Source: Bog-473 sp963840245 (lineage in GTDB: Bacteria > Actinomycetota > Acidimicrobiia > Acidimicrobiales > RAAP-2). Taken from it: a stretch of 64,000 nt of DNA. The stretch spans positions 39,381 to 103,380 of the forward strand of contig CAWIYI010000022.1 of NCBI GenBank assembly GCA_963840245.1, given 5' to 3'. This document shows positions 34,066 through 41,846 of the stretch, piece by piece (within the stretch, counting starts at the first letter, position 1; the number at the start of each line of letters is the position of its first letter). The notes beneath the pieces are model-generated. The model did not search any database, had not been told where the DNA came from, and was given only the letters and a program-made list of their open reading frames with translations. A program made the position numbers and the translations under genes.

Positions 34066-34071
34066 TACACT
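34066..34071 (+). promoter_or_regulatory. -10 element placing hemQ on a leaderless mRNA
   Basis: TACACT ends six bases before the hemQ GTG and there is no ribosome site, so the transcript probably starts at the GTG. Confidence 0.5.
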
Positions 34072-34077
34072 GACGGC

Positions 34078-34752
34078 GTGGCTCTGACCCCGACGACCGG
34101 CTGGGGGGTCCTCCATCTGTTCTGCCGGCTGGCGCCTGATTTCGACGCGAACGCCCTGCGCAAGGCGGTGAGCGCGGCCGAGGCGGACGGCTACCAGGTG
34201 GTCCCGGTGGCCCTGCTCGGCCACAAGGCGGATCTCGGGCTCATGGCGCTGGGACCCGATGTCTGGCGGCTGCGCCGCCTGCAGACCGAGGCCGCCGGGT
34301 CCGGCCTGGTCGCCGTCCAGTCCTACGTGTCGCTGACCGAGGTCTCCGAGTACGCCGCCGGGGTCCCCGACGAGCTCCGCCAGGCCCGGCTCTTCCCCCA
34401 GCTCCCGCCCGAGGGCAAGGCGGCCTTCTGCTTCTACCCGATGAGCAAGCGACGGGGCGACGCGCAGAACTGGTACGCCCTCGACTTCGAGGCGCGCCGG
34501 CAGCTGATGCTCGGCCACGGCAAGGTGGGCCGGACCTTCCACGGCCGCATCCTCCAGGTGATCACCGGTTCGACGGGGCTCGACGACTACGAGTGGGGGG
34601 TGACCCTCTTCGGCACGCACCCCGACGACCTCAAGGACTGCGTCTACGAAATGCGCTTCGACGAGGCCTCGGCCCTCTATGCCGAGTTCGGTCCCTTCTA
34701 CACCGGCATGGTGGGCACGCTCGACGAGGTGCTCTCGGCGCTGGGCGCCTGA
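34078..34752 (+). CDS. hemQ: Coproheme decarboxylase HemQ/ChdC
   Basis: Last step of the coproporphyrin-dependent haem pathway of actinobacteria and firmicutes: peroxide-driven decarboxylation of coproheme to haem b. 224 residues, chlorite-dismutase fold. By motif, Tyr120 in FCFYPMSKRR is the radical tyrosine, Lys124 follows, His147 in MLGHGKVGR is the haem ligand and Gln160 (ILQVITGSTGLDDYEWGVTL region) replaces the chlorite-dismutase arginine, which argues for HemQ. Followed after 10 bases by larE. Confidence 0.93.
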   Translation: MALTPTTGWGVLHLFCRLAPDFDANALRKAVSAAEADGYQVVPVALLGHKADLGLMALGPDVWRLRRLQTEAAGSGLVAVQSYVSLTEVSEYAAGVPDELRQARLFPQLPPEGKAAFCFYPMSKRRGDAQNWYALDFEARRQLMLGHGKVGRTFHGRILQVITGSTGLDDYEWGVTLFGTHPDDLKDCVYEMRFDEASALYAEFGPFYTGMVGTLDEVLSALGA

Positions 34753-34762
34753 CCGCCACACC

Positions 34763-35608
34763 ATGACCGCTTCCACCGCGCCCATCGCGACCGCCTCGCT
34801 GGAGGACCTGAGGGACGAGCTGCGCCGGCTCGGGCGCGTCGTCGTGGCGTTCAGCGGCGGCGCCGACTCGTCGCTGCTGGCCAAGGTGGCCCACGACACT
34901 CTCGGCGAGGACGCGGTCCTCTGCGCCACCGCGCTCTCACCCTCGCTGGCCGGCGCCGAAGAGGCGGACTGCCGGTCCCTGGCCGAGGAGTGGGACCTGC
35001 GCTGGGTCGGGGTGCCGACGAGCGAGATGGAGGATGCGGCCTATGTCGCCAACGGTCCCGACCGCTGTGCCCGCTGCAAGACCGCGCTGATGGACGCGCT
35101 GGGCCCGTTGGCCGCCGCCGAGGGTGCGACCGTGGTGCTCGGGGTGAACGTCAGCGACCTGGGCGACCACCGCCCCGGCCAGGCGGCCGCGGCCGCGGCC
35201 GGCGCCGCCTTCCCGCTGGTCGGGGCCGGCTTCACCAAGGACGACATTCGCCACTGGTCCCGACTGCTCGGGCTGCGCACCTGGGACAAGCCGGCCGCGG
35301 CCTGCCTGGCCTCGCGCCTGCCCTACGGCACTCCGGTGACATTGGGCCGCCTGGCCGCCGTCGAGGCGGCCGAGGCGGCGCTGCACGCGCTCGGCTTCGG
35401 GCAGCTGCGGGTGCGCCACCATGGCGACGCCGCCCGCGTGGAGGTGGAGCCCGCCGCGCTGGCCGAGGTCGTGGCCCGCCGGGAGGAGGTGGTGGCCGCG
35501 GTGCGCGCCGGGGGCTTCCGCTTCGTCGCGCTGGACCTGGAGGGCTTCCGGTCGGGCAGCCTCAACCGCGGCCTGCGCGAGGCGGACGCGAGCGAGGGGG
35601 CGCCATGA
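34763..35608 (+). CDS. larE: LarE, sacrificial sulfur insertase for the nickel-pincer cofactor
   Basis: PP-loop enzyme that adenylates pyridinium-3,5-biscarboxylate mononucleotide and replaces carboxylate oxygens with sulfur from its own cysteine. 281 residues. PP-loop FSGGADSSLLAKVA (30-43), a Cys pair RCARCK (Cys102, Cys105), and the sulfur-donating position in AACLASRLPYGTPVT as Cys181. The extra Cys pair raises the possibility of an iron-sulfur variant that recycles sulfur; this is inference. larB and larC lie 12 kb away. Overlaps the NIL gene (ATGA). Confidence 0.9.
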   Translation: MTASTAPIATASLEDLRDELRRLGRVVVAFSGGADSSLLAKVAHDTLGEDAVLCATALSPSLAGAEEADCRSLAEEWDLRWVGVPTSEMEDAAYVANGPDRCARCKTALMDALGPLAAAEGATVVLGVNVSDLGDHRPGQAAAAAAGAAFPLVGAGFTKDDIRHWSRLLGLRTWDKPAAACLASRLPYGTPVTLGRLAAVEAAEAALHALGFGQLRVRHHGDAARVEVEPAALAEVVARREEVVAAVRAGGFRFVALDLEGFRSGSLNRGLREADASEGAP

Positions 35609-35850
35609 GCGGGGTCCGGGTCAAGGTGAAGCTGACGTTCCCCGAGTCGGAGGTCCGGCGGGCCGTGCTCGCCACCCTGGTGCGCCGGTTCGACGTGGAT
35701 CCCGACATCCGGCGGGCCGACGTCGAGGAGCACCGCGGCTGGATCGTCTGCGAGATGGACGGTCAGGCGGCCCAGGTGGAGGCGGCGCTGGACTGGCTAC
35801 GCGGCGAGGGCATCACCGTCGACCTCCTGGGGGACGTCCTCGAGGGATGA
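35605..35850 (+). CDS. NIL-domain protein
   Basis: 81 residues, essentially only a NIL domain: VRVKVKLTFPESEVRRAVLATLV, then DIRRADVEEHRGWIVCEMDG and AALDWLRGEGITVDLL. NIL domains occur at the end of methionine importer ATPases and beside ferredoxins, and are thought to sense small sulfur ligands. Translationally coupled to larE, so a role in sulfur handling for LarE is suggested. Confidence 0.85.
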   Translation: MSGVRVKVKLTFPESEVRRAVLATLVRRFDVDPDIRRADVEEHRGWIVCEMDGQAAQVEAALDWLRGEGITVDLLGDVLEG

Positions 35851-35862
35851 CGCCGGGTGGGC

Positions 35863-36051
35863 TCAGCGCTGCTCGGGGTCCCGGGGAACGTGCCACCCCG
35901 CCGAGGACACCTTGCGGGGTTCGTAGAAGACGCAACCCTCGGGGCAGGCGAAGGGGAGCGGCTCGTTGGCGTCGACCTTGCAGCGCTCCAGGCGGTCCCC
36001 CCGCGGCGTCGTCCGCATCACGTAATGGCGGCAATCCTCGTTGACGGACAC
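35863..36051 (-). CDS. Small conserved four-cysteine protein
   Basis: 62 residues from a GTG with GGAG just upstream. Cysteines at 7, 24, 36 and 40 (DCRHYVM, ERCKVDA, FACPEGCVFYEPR) could bind zinc or an iron-sulfur centre. I recognise near-identical small proteins from other actinobacterial genomes but know no function. Tail-to-tail with the NIL gene (12 bases) and divergent from the NUDIX gene. Confidence 0.7.
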   Translation of the reverse strand: MSVNEDCRHYVMRTTPRGDRLERCKVDANEPLPFACPEGCVFYEPRKVSSAGWHVPRDPEQR

Positions 36052-36082
36052 GCTCCATTCTGGCCCACGCGGCGGGCCGCGG

Positions 36083-36088
36083 TAGCGT
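36083..36088 (+). promoter_or_regulatory. -10 element placing the NUDIX gene on a leaderless mRNA
   Basis: TAGCGT ends eight bases before the GTG; no ribosome site is visible. Confidence 0.4.
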
Positions 36089-36096
36089 CACCGCTC

Positions 36097-36807
36097 GTGG
36101 ACCCGAACGATCACCAGGACGTGCCCCTCAAGACGCTGCTGCGCTGGAGCGAGGCCCTGGCGGGGATCGCCCGCACCGGGCTGGGGTTCACCGAGAGCCT
36201 CTACGAGCGTGAGCGTTTCGAGGAGATCCTCAAGGTGGCGGCGGACATCCGGGCCGAGGCGGACGGCGGGGACGACCCCGACCACGCCGGCGGCCTGGTG
36301 CAGGAGTGGATGGACACGGTCGGCAAGGGCGTCCCCGGCTACGTCACCCCCAAGGTCGCGGTCGGCGCCGCCGTCGGCAACGACAAGGGTGAGCTGCTGT
36401 TGATCCAACGGGCGGACTCGGGCATCTGGCTGTACCCCACCGGGTGGTGCGACGTGGGCTATTCGGCGGCCGAGGTCGTGGTGAAGGAGGTCGAGGAGGA
36501 GACCGGCATCATCGCGGAGCCGGTGCGCCTCATCGCGGTCCTCGACGGACTGCGCCTCGGCTTCACCCGGGTGCCGCTGTACTCGCTCCTCTTCTACTGC
36601 CGGGCGGTGGGTGGCGAGCTGGCGCCGCACCCGCTCGAGACGCGCGACGTCGGCTGGTTCACCCGCGAGCGGATGCCGCAGCCGCTCGTCGGTTCCGACC
36701 GCTGGGGTGAGCACGTCTTCGCCGCCATCAACGGCGAGCGGCGTGACGTGCTCTACGACAGCGTGCGCCAACCGATGTGGCGCGGCGGGGACCCGGCGAA
36801 GACGTGA
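36097..36807 (+). CDS. NUDIX hydrolase with N-terminal helical NUDIX_N domain
   Basis: 236 residues from the GTG at 36097. Residues 8-75 (LKTLLRWSEALAGIARTGL ... YERERFEEILKVAADI) match the N-terminal domain of YjhB-type nucleoside-diphosphate-X hydrolases. The Nudix box is GWCDVGYSAAEVVVKEVEEE then TG, with Tyr in place of the first Glu and Lys for Arg, which as I recall is usual for this subgroup. Likely ADP-ribose or similar as substrate. The GNAT gene starts in its stop codon. Confidence 0.88.
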   Translation: MDPNDHQDVPLKTLLRWSEALAGIARTGLGFTESLYERERFEEILKVAADIRAEADGGDDPDHAGGLVQEWMDTVGKGVPGYVTPKVAVGAAVGNDKGELLLIQRADSGIWLYPTGWCDVGYSAAEVVVKEVEEETGIIAEPVRLIAVLDGLRLGFTRVPLYSLLFYCRAVGGELAPHPLETRDVGWFTRERMPQPLVGSDRWGEHVFAAINGERRDVLYDSVRQPMWRGGDPAKT

Positions 36808-37247
36808 TCACCGTTCGGGTCGCCGCGTCGGCAGACGCCGCGCTCCTGGAGGCGGTCACCAACCTCTTGCCCCAGCTGTCGCGCTCTGCTCCGCCACCGA
36901 CGCTGGCGCAGCTGGCCGGGATCGTGGCCGACCCCGCCACGACCCTCTTCGTCGCCGAGGAAGAGGGTCGGATCGTTGGGACCCTGACGCTGGTCACGTT
37001 CGAGATCCTGACCGGACGACGCAGCTGGATCGAGGACGTGATCACCGACAACGCGGCACGCGGGAAGGGCGTGGCCACGGCGCTCCTGAGAGCGGCGGTC
37101 GCGCACGCGGAGGCGTACGGAGCCCGAACCGTCGACCTGACGTCGCGCCCGGGTCGTGAAGACGCCAACCGCCTGTACTCGAACGCGGGGTTCGAGCAGC
37201 GCACGACCAACGTGTACCGCCAGACGCTCGAGGCCCGGGCCTCGTAA
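36804..37247 (+). CDS. GNAT family N-acetyltransferase
   Basis: 147 residues from the GTG that overlaps the NUDIX stop. VRVAASADAALLEAVTNLL opens the fold; WIEDVITDNAARGKGVATALL is the acetyl-CoA-binding block and DANRLYSNAGFEQR the C-terminal strand. Length and pattern fit small GNATs that acetylate amines or protein N-termini; the substrate is unknown. Confidence 0.88.
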   Translation: MITVRVAASADAALLEAVTNLLPQLSRSAPPPTLAQLAGIVADPATTLFVAEEEGRIVGTLTLVTFEILTGRRSWIEDVITDNAARGKGVATALLRAAVAHAEAYGARTVDLTSRPGREDANRLYSNAGFEQRTTNVYRQTLEARAS

Positions 37248-37342
37248 CGGGGCGCCCGCGCCCGTGGCCATCCCGTGCCGGCGATCGGCCGGGCGCACCG
37301 TAGTAAGTGGCGACACTGCGCCGCCCGTCGCCCGCCTCCCGC

Positions 37343-38008
37343 TTAGGGCGCCGGCAAGGGGAACGCCGCGGGGAGCAGACGCATGAGGCGCGCGAAGGTG
37401 GGTGTGAAGCGGCCCTCTCCCCACGGGAGGTCGGGCTCGTTGGCGAAGGCCTGACTGAGCACGCCGACGATCAGCGTCGATACGACGAAGACGGCGTCCT
37501 CGTCGTTGGCGTCGGGGCCGAGTTGACCGGCGAGGACGGCGTCAGCCAGCGCGCGCCGTTGCAACGCGACCATCTCCACACTCGACGCAAAGGCCTCCTC
37601 GGACGGGTGGAAGCTCGGGACCGGTCGCCAGAACAACAGTTCGGCCACGGCGCGGTTCGCCAGCGCCCAGCGCCCGCTGGCCTCGAGTCCGGCGATCAGC
37701 GCGTCGAGACCCGGTTCGGCCTCCGCCATCCCCTTGCGTATTTCGGCCAGGTTCTCGAGTTGGCCGCGGAGAAACAGGGCGTCGTAGACGGCCATGAGCG
37801 ACGGAAAGTACTTGTAGAGCGACGGCGGCTGGACCCCGAGGCGGCGAGCCACCTCGGCCAGGCTCAGCCCGTTGACGCCCTCTTCGGTCATGACGTCCCG
37901 GGCGATGTCGAGGATCTCCTCGATCGTCTCTTGGCGCCGCCGGGCCCGACGGTCCGGCCGGCGAGCGGTGTCCGCCTCCGGCGGGGGTCGCGTCTCGCTC
38001 CGGCTCAT
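37343..38008 (-). CDS. TetR-family regulator, divergent from the SRPBCC-cupin-MBL operon
   Basis: 221 residues from the ATG at 38008. Helix-turn-helix: EEILDIARDVMTEEGVNGLS, LAEVARRLGVQPPSLYKYFP; C-terminal half fits the TetR_C_33-like WHG family. Its promoter overlaps that of the SRPBCC gene in the 82-base gap, the usual layout for a local repressor that also controls itself. Confidence 0.9.
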   Translation of the reverse strand: MSRSETRPPPEADTARRPDRRARRRQETIEEILDIARDVMTEEGVNGLSLAEVARRLGVQPPSLYKYFPSLMAVYDALFLRGQLENLAEIRKGMAEAEPGLDALIAGLEASGRWALANRAVAELLFWRPVPSFHPSEEAFASSVEMVALQRRALADAVLAGQLGPDANDEDAVFVVSTLIVGVLSQAFANEPDLPWGEGRFTPTFARLMRLLPAAFPLPAP

Positions 38009-38015
38009 AAGTGTG

Positions 38016-38063
38016 AATATAGCAAAAGATGTGCTTGACAGCAATAGCTAATATCAGTAGCCT
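38016..38063. promoter_or_regulatory. Overlapping divergent promoters of tetR and the SRPBCC operon
   Basis: Plus strand: TTGACA (38035-38040), 17 bases, TAGCCT (38058-38063). Minus strand: TTGCTG (complement of 38039-38044), 17 bases, TATATT (complement of 38016-38021). The two -35 boxes overlap. An imperfect inverted repeat (AATATAGC ... GCTAATAT, 38016-38053) spans both and may be the TetR operator. Confidence 0.7.
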
Positions 38064-38090
38064 ACCGGCATCGAGTCGAGGAGGAGCGGC

Positions 38091-38594
38091 ATGGCAGGCA
38101 AGAGCAGCAGATGGTGGCTGACGCAGGACAGCGGGGAGACGGTGGTCCGGGCGGCGCCCGGACGCATCTACGGCCTGGTGGCCGAGCTGCCCCGCATGGG
38201 CGAATGGAGCCCCGAGTGCCAGAGCGTCGAATGGGAGGGCGGGGCCGACGGTCCGGCCGAGGGGGCCAGGTTCGTGGGTCACAACCGGGGCGGTCCCCGC
38301 GGTCTCATGAAGTGGTCGCGCCGGGGGCGCGTGCTGGTCGCCGATCCCGGCCGCGAGTTCGCCTTCGTCACCGAGGAGGGTGGCCGTGAGTCGACCGTGT
38401 GGCGTTACCGCTTCGAAGCAGTCGATGGCGGGACCAGGGTCACCGAGTCGTACGAGGTCAAGTGGATCCCCGCCTGGGCCCGCGTCGTCGACATCCCGAC
38501 GAATCGCGCCCGCGAGCTGCGCGAGGCGATGCAGCACACGCTCGCGCAGCTGAAGAGCTGCGTTGAAGCGAAGGATGAGGCCGGGCGGCAATGA
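38091..38594 (+). CDS. SRPBCC-superfamily (polyketide cyclase/dehydrase-like) protein
   Basis: 167 residues with a good GAGGAGGAG site. VVRAAPGRIYGLVAELPRMGEWSPE is the start of the START/SRPBCC fold, and STVWRYRFEAVDGGTRVTES is the central sheet. These proteins bind hydrophobic ligands; no catalytic residues can be assigned. First gene of a three-gene operon with a cupin and an MBL hydrolase (4-nt overlaps), under the divergent TetR. Confidence 0.85.
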   Translation: MAGKSSRWWLTQDSGETVVRAAPGRIYGLVAELPRMGEWSPECQSVEWEGGADGPAEGARFVGHNRGGPRGLMKWSRRGRVLVADPGREFAFVTEEGGRESTVWRYRFEAVDGGTRVTESYEVKWIPAWARVVDIPTNRARELREAMQHTLAQLKSCVEAKDEAGRQ

Positions 38595-39106
38595 CGCTCG
38601 ATCTTGGTGCGGGCGCCTACGTGCTCGAGGCCGGCGAGGGTGAGGCGCTCTGGTTCGCCGACGCCCTCGTCTCCTACAAGGCCACGGGCACCGAGACCAA
38701 TGGTGGCCTCACGGTGGCGGAGGTGCGGGCGCCCCGTGGTGCCGGTTCGCCGCGACACCGACACCGACACGAGGACGAGGCCTGGTACATCGTGAGCGGG
38801 GAGCTCACCTTCTGGCTGGGCGACGAGGAGAGGACCGCCGCCGCCGGCTCCTTCGTCTTCGGGCCGCGGGAGGTGGAGCACCGCTTCCGCGTCGATTCGG
38901 AAGCGGCGCACTTCCTCCTCTTGCTGACGCCGGCAGGGTTCGAGGACTTCACCCGCACCTGCGGGCGGCCGGCCACCGCGCTGACCATGCCGCCCGCCGG
39001 GCTGCCCGAGCTCCCGGCTTCGCTCCACGAGGCGGCGGCCGCCCGGCACGGCATCGACATCGTTCCCGACCCTGCGGCACCGATCACACAAGGAGACACG
39101 CCATGA
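38591..39106 (+). CDS. Cupin-domain protein
   Basis: 171 residues. The cupin metal motif is clear: SPRHRHRHEDEAWYIVSGEL (three His and one Glu available), then GSFVFGPREVEHRF with the second-motif His. The shape fits small quercetin-dioxygenase-like cupins; substrate unknown. Overlaps both neighbours by 4 nt. Confidence 0.87.
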   Translation: MTLDLGAGAYVLEAGEGEALWFADALVSYKATGTETNGGLTVAEVRAPRGAGSPRHRHRHEDEAWYIVSGELTFWLGDEERTAAAGSFVFGPREVEHRFRVDSEAAHFLLLLTPAGFEDFTRTCGRPATALTMPPAGLPELPASLHEAAAARHGIDIVPDPAAPITQGDTP

Positions 39107-39903
39107 TCACGACCTACGAGGCTGCGCCCGGCATCGACGTCCTGACGACGAGCTTCGCCGTGCCGGGTTTCGGACTCATCCCGATCAACGCCTTCGTCCT
39201 GCACGGTGCCGAACCGGTGCTGGTCGATACCGGGGCCGTGGTGGACGCCGACGAATTCATGACCGTCCTGCGGACCGTCATCGATCCTTCCGACCTGCGC
39301 TACGTCTGGTTGACGCACACGGATTTCGACCACATCGGTTCCCTGGGAAGGCTGCTCGCGGAGAACCCACAGATCCGGGTGATCACGTCGTTCCTCGGCG
39401 TGGGCATCATGGGCCTCTTCGCCCCCCTGCCGTTGGAGCGCGTCTTCCTGGTCAACCCGGGACAGTCGGTGCACGTCGGTGACCGCACCCTGACGGCGGT
39501 GAAGCCACCGACGTTCGACAACCCGATCACGACGGGGTTCCACGACGACCGCTCGGGGGCACTCTTCACCGCGGACTGCTTCGGTGCCCTGCTCGACGAG
39601 GTCCCCCAGAACGCTGACGACCTCTCGGACGAGGCGCTCCGCCAGGGCCAGGTCTTCTGGGCGACGGTCGACTCGCCCTGGCTTCACAACACGAATCCGG
39701 ACACGTTCGCCGGCGCGCTCGGAGCGCTCCGCGACCTGCAGCCGACGACCGTCCTGAGCAGTCACCTGCCCGCCGCGCCGGGTCACTCTCTGGATCGTCT
39801 CATCGCCAACCTCGAGGCTGTGCCGGCGGCGACGCCCTTCGTCGGGCCGGATCAGGCGGCGCTGGAGCAGATGCTCGCGGAGATGTCGGGCGCGCCCGGA
39901 TAG
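39103..39903 (+). CDS. MBL-fold metallo-hydrolase
   Basis: 266 residues. Metal-binding loop LTHTDFDHIGSLGRLL (HxDxDH form), AVKPPTFDNP, LFTADCFGALL with the bridging Asp, and a late SSHLPAAPGH His. HTDFDH instead of HxHxDH with DNP resembles the oxygen-reducing/ODP subgroup of MBL proteins, but no flavodoxin or diiron partner is here. Third gene of the TetR-controlled operon. Confidence 0.87.
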   Translation: MITTYEAAPGIDVLTTSFAVPGFGLIPINAFVLHGAEPVLVDTGAVVDADEFMTVLRTVIDPSDLRYVWLTHTDFDHIGSLGRLLAENPQIRVITSFLGVGIMGLFAPLPLERVFLVNPGQSVHVGDRTLTAVKPPTFDNPITTGFHDDRSGALFTADCFGALLDEVPQNADDLSDEALRQGQVFWATVDSPWLHNTNPDTFAGALGALRDLQPTTVLSSHLPAAPGHSLDRLIANLEAVPAATPFVGPDQAALEQMLAEMSGAPG

Positions 39904-40238
39904 AACCCCTGCTGACGGTCGATGCCCGTGGCGGCCGGCAGCTGGCCCAGGTAGCTCGGGTGGCGGAGGTACTCGTAGGCCGTCGGCGATCACCGGCTGG
40001 TCGCTGCTCGTCGGCACGGTCAGGGTGAAGGAGCGGCCAGTGTGTGGAAGCACCAACTGCGTCGCGCGACCCGCACCAGAGGAGACGAGGCCGAGCCAGG
40101 CGGCCAGCGCTGTTGGCGTGGGGCGGCGCCTGCCGTCTGGCGCAACTCGGCCATCGTCCGGACCACCACGGTGACCCCGACGATCACGGCGAACACGCCG
40201 TGGACCGGCAAGCGGCCCCGCCACCAGGCGTGACTCAA
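39904..40238 (-). pseudogene. Decayed isoprenylcysteine-carboxyl-methyltransferase-family gene
   Basis: Pieces of an ICMT/PEMT-type membrane methyltransferase are spread over three minus-strand frames: a TM helix VHGVFAVIVGVTVVVRTMAE, then GRSFTLTVPTSSDQPVIADG, then the hallmark AYEYLRHPSYLGQL (family motif Y-x-Y-x-RHP-x-Y-x-G). At least two frame changes separate them and the 3' end is cut off at the MBL gene. This fills the 374-base gap before the MFS gene. Confidence 0.75.
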
Positions 40239-40277
40239 CCGTTAGGGTTTCTGCGAACAACGTGGAGGGAGGGCGCA

Positions 40278-41820
40278 ATGAACGGGAACGGCATGCAGGG
40301 GCGGAACTGGGTGCTGGCCGCCATGATCTTCGCGGTCTCCATGACGTTCATCGACCAGACGATCGTCTCCATCGCCGTGCCGAACATCCAAAGCGAGCTC
40401 GGCCTCTCGTCGACCGGGGTGCAGTGGGTGGTGAACGGCTACCTGATCGCCCTCGCCGCGCTCTTCGCACTGGGCGGCCGGCTGTCGGACATCTTCGGCC
40501 ACACCAAGATGTGCGTCATCGGCGTGATCGTGTTCGTCTTTGCCTCGACCATGTGCGGCCTGACCCCGACGGGCTCCGGGGCCGAGGCGTGGATCGTCGG
40601 GTTCCGCGTGGTCCAGGGTGCCGGTGGTGCCCTGATGTTCCCGGCCGCTCTCGCCATCGTCGTCAACGTGTTCCCGTCTGCGCGAGCGCGGGAAGGCGCT
40701 CGCGCTCTTCTTCGGGATTGCCGGCGGCCTCACCGCGATCGGCCCGATCCTGGGTGGCTATCTGACCCAATGGACGTGGCGGGCCATCTTCTGGGTGAAC
40801 ATCCCGGTCGCCCTCATCGCGCTGGCCCTGATTTACGTGTCGAAGCCGAAGACCCAGTACAAGTGGGCCCCGATCGACTACCGGGGTGCCGTCCTCATCG
40901 CCGTCGGCATCGGGCTCAGTATCTTCGGCCTGCAACAGTCCGTCCTCTGGAGCTGGAGCAATCCCTGGACGTGGCTCTGCATCGTGGGCGGGCTCGCCAT
41001 TCTCGTGATCTTCGTGCTCGTCGAGCTGCGCACCGAGTCGCCCCTCATTCAGGTCTCCATCTTCCGCATCCGCGCCTTCACGGCGGAGAACCTGGTGTTG
41101 CTGATCGCCATGATGGCCTTCATCCCCGTCTTCTTCTTCGCCAGCGAGTACGCGCAGATCGCCCTGCACAAGACGGCATCGCAGGCGGGACTGTTCCTGC
41201 TCTTCTTCTTCCTCGGCTTCGTGGTCGCCGCCCAGATCGGGGGCCGCATCCTCGACCGGGAGGGAGCCAAGCGGGCCGTCGTCATCGGCTGTGCCATCGC
41301 GGCCGTCGGCTTCGGCGTCTGGGCCTCCAAGGCGACGACCCTCAGCTTCGGCAAGCAACAGATCTGGGTCATCGTGGCCGGCGCGGGCATGGGCATGATG
41401 CTCGGCCCCGCCAACACCGACGCGGTGAACCGGGCGGGAAACCTCTCCTACGGGGAGGCGACGGGCATCACCCAGACCATCCGCAACTTCGGCGCCAGCC
41501 TCGGCCTGGCGGCGCTCGGCACCATCCTGCTGTTCAACTACCGCTCGCATCTGACGACTTCACTGAAGGCGATGGGCGATCCGAACGCCGCCACCGAGGC
41601 CAACCGGATCACGCAGACCCAGCAGGGACACGGCTCGGTCACGTCCATCCCGCACTTCGTCTCGCTCGACTTCGCCCACGCCACCCAGGCGGTGCTCTAC
41701 GTCATGTGCGGGATCATGGCCTTCGCCGGCGTCGTGGCCCTGTTCGGCCTCCAGCGCGGTCGCCAGGAGGTGGCGCCGGTGGAAGACGGCACCGTCGCCT
41801 CGCCCGCCGGGGGCGTCTGA
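40278..41820 (+). pseudogene. DHA2-type MFS transporter interrupted by a +1 frameshift
   Basis: Proton-driven drug exporter of about 514 residues, 14 TM type. Residues up to VVNVFPS (40278-40677) are in one frame: ATG with GGAGGGA, TFIDQTIVSIAVPNIQ, VQWVVNGYLIALAALFALGG, GFRVVQGAGGAL. From 40681 the protein continues in another frame with RERGKALALFFGIAGGLTAI and GPILGGYLTQWTWRAIFWVN to SPAGGV. The family pattern FPLRERGKA predicts CCGCTGCGC; the sequence reads CCGTCTGCGC, an extra T at about 40677. Everything else is intact, so it is either a fresh mutation or a sequence error. Confidence 0.85.
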
Positions 41821-41846
41821 CCGTTCTTCCCGTACACAATGAGGAG

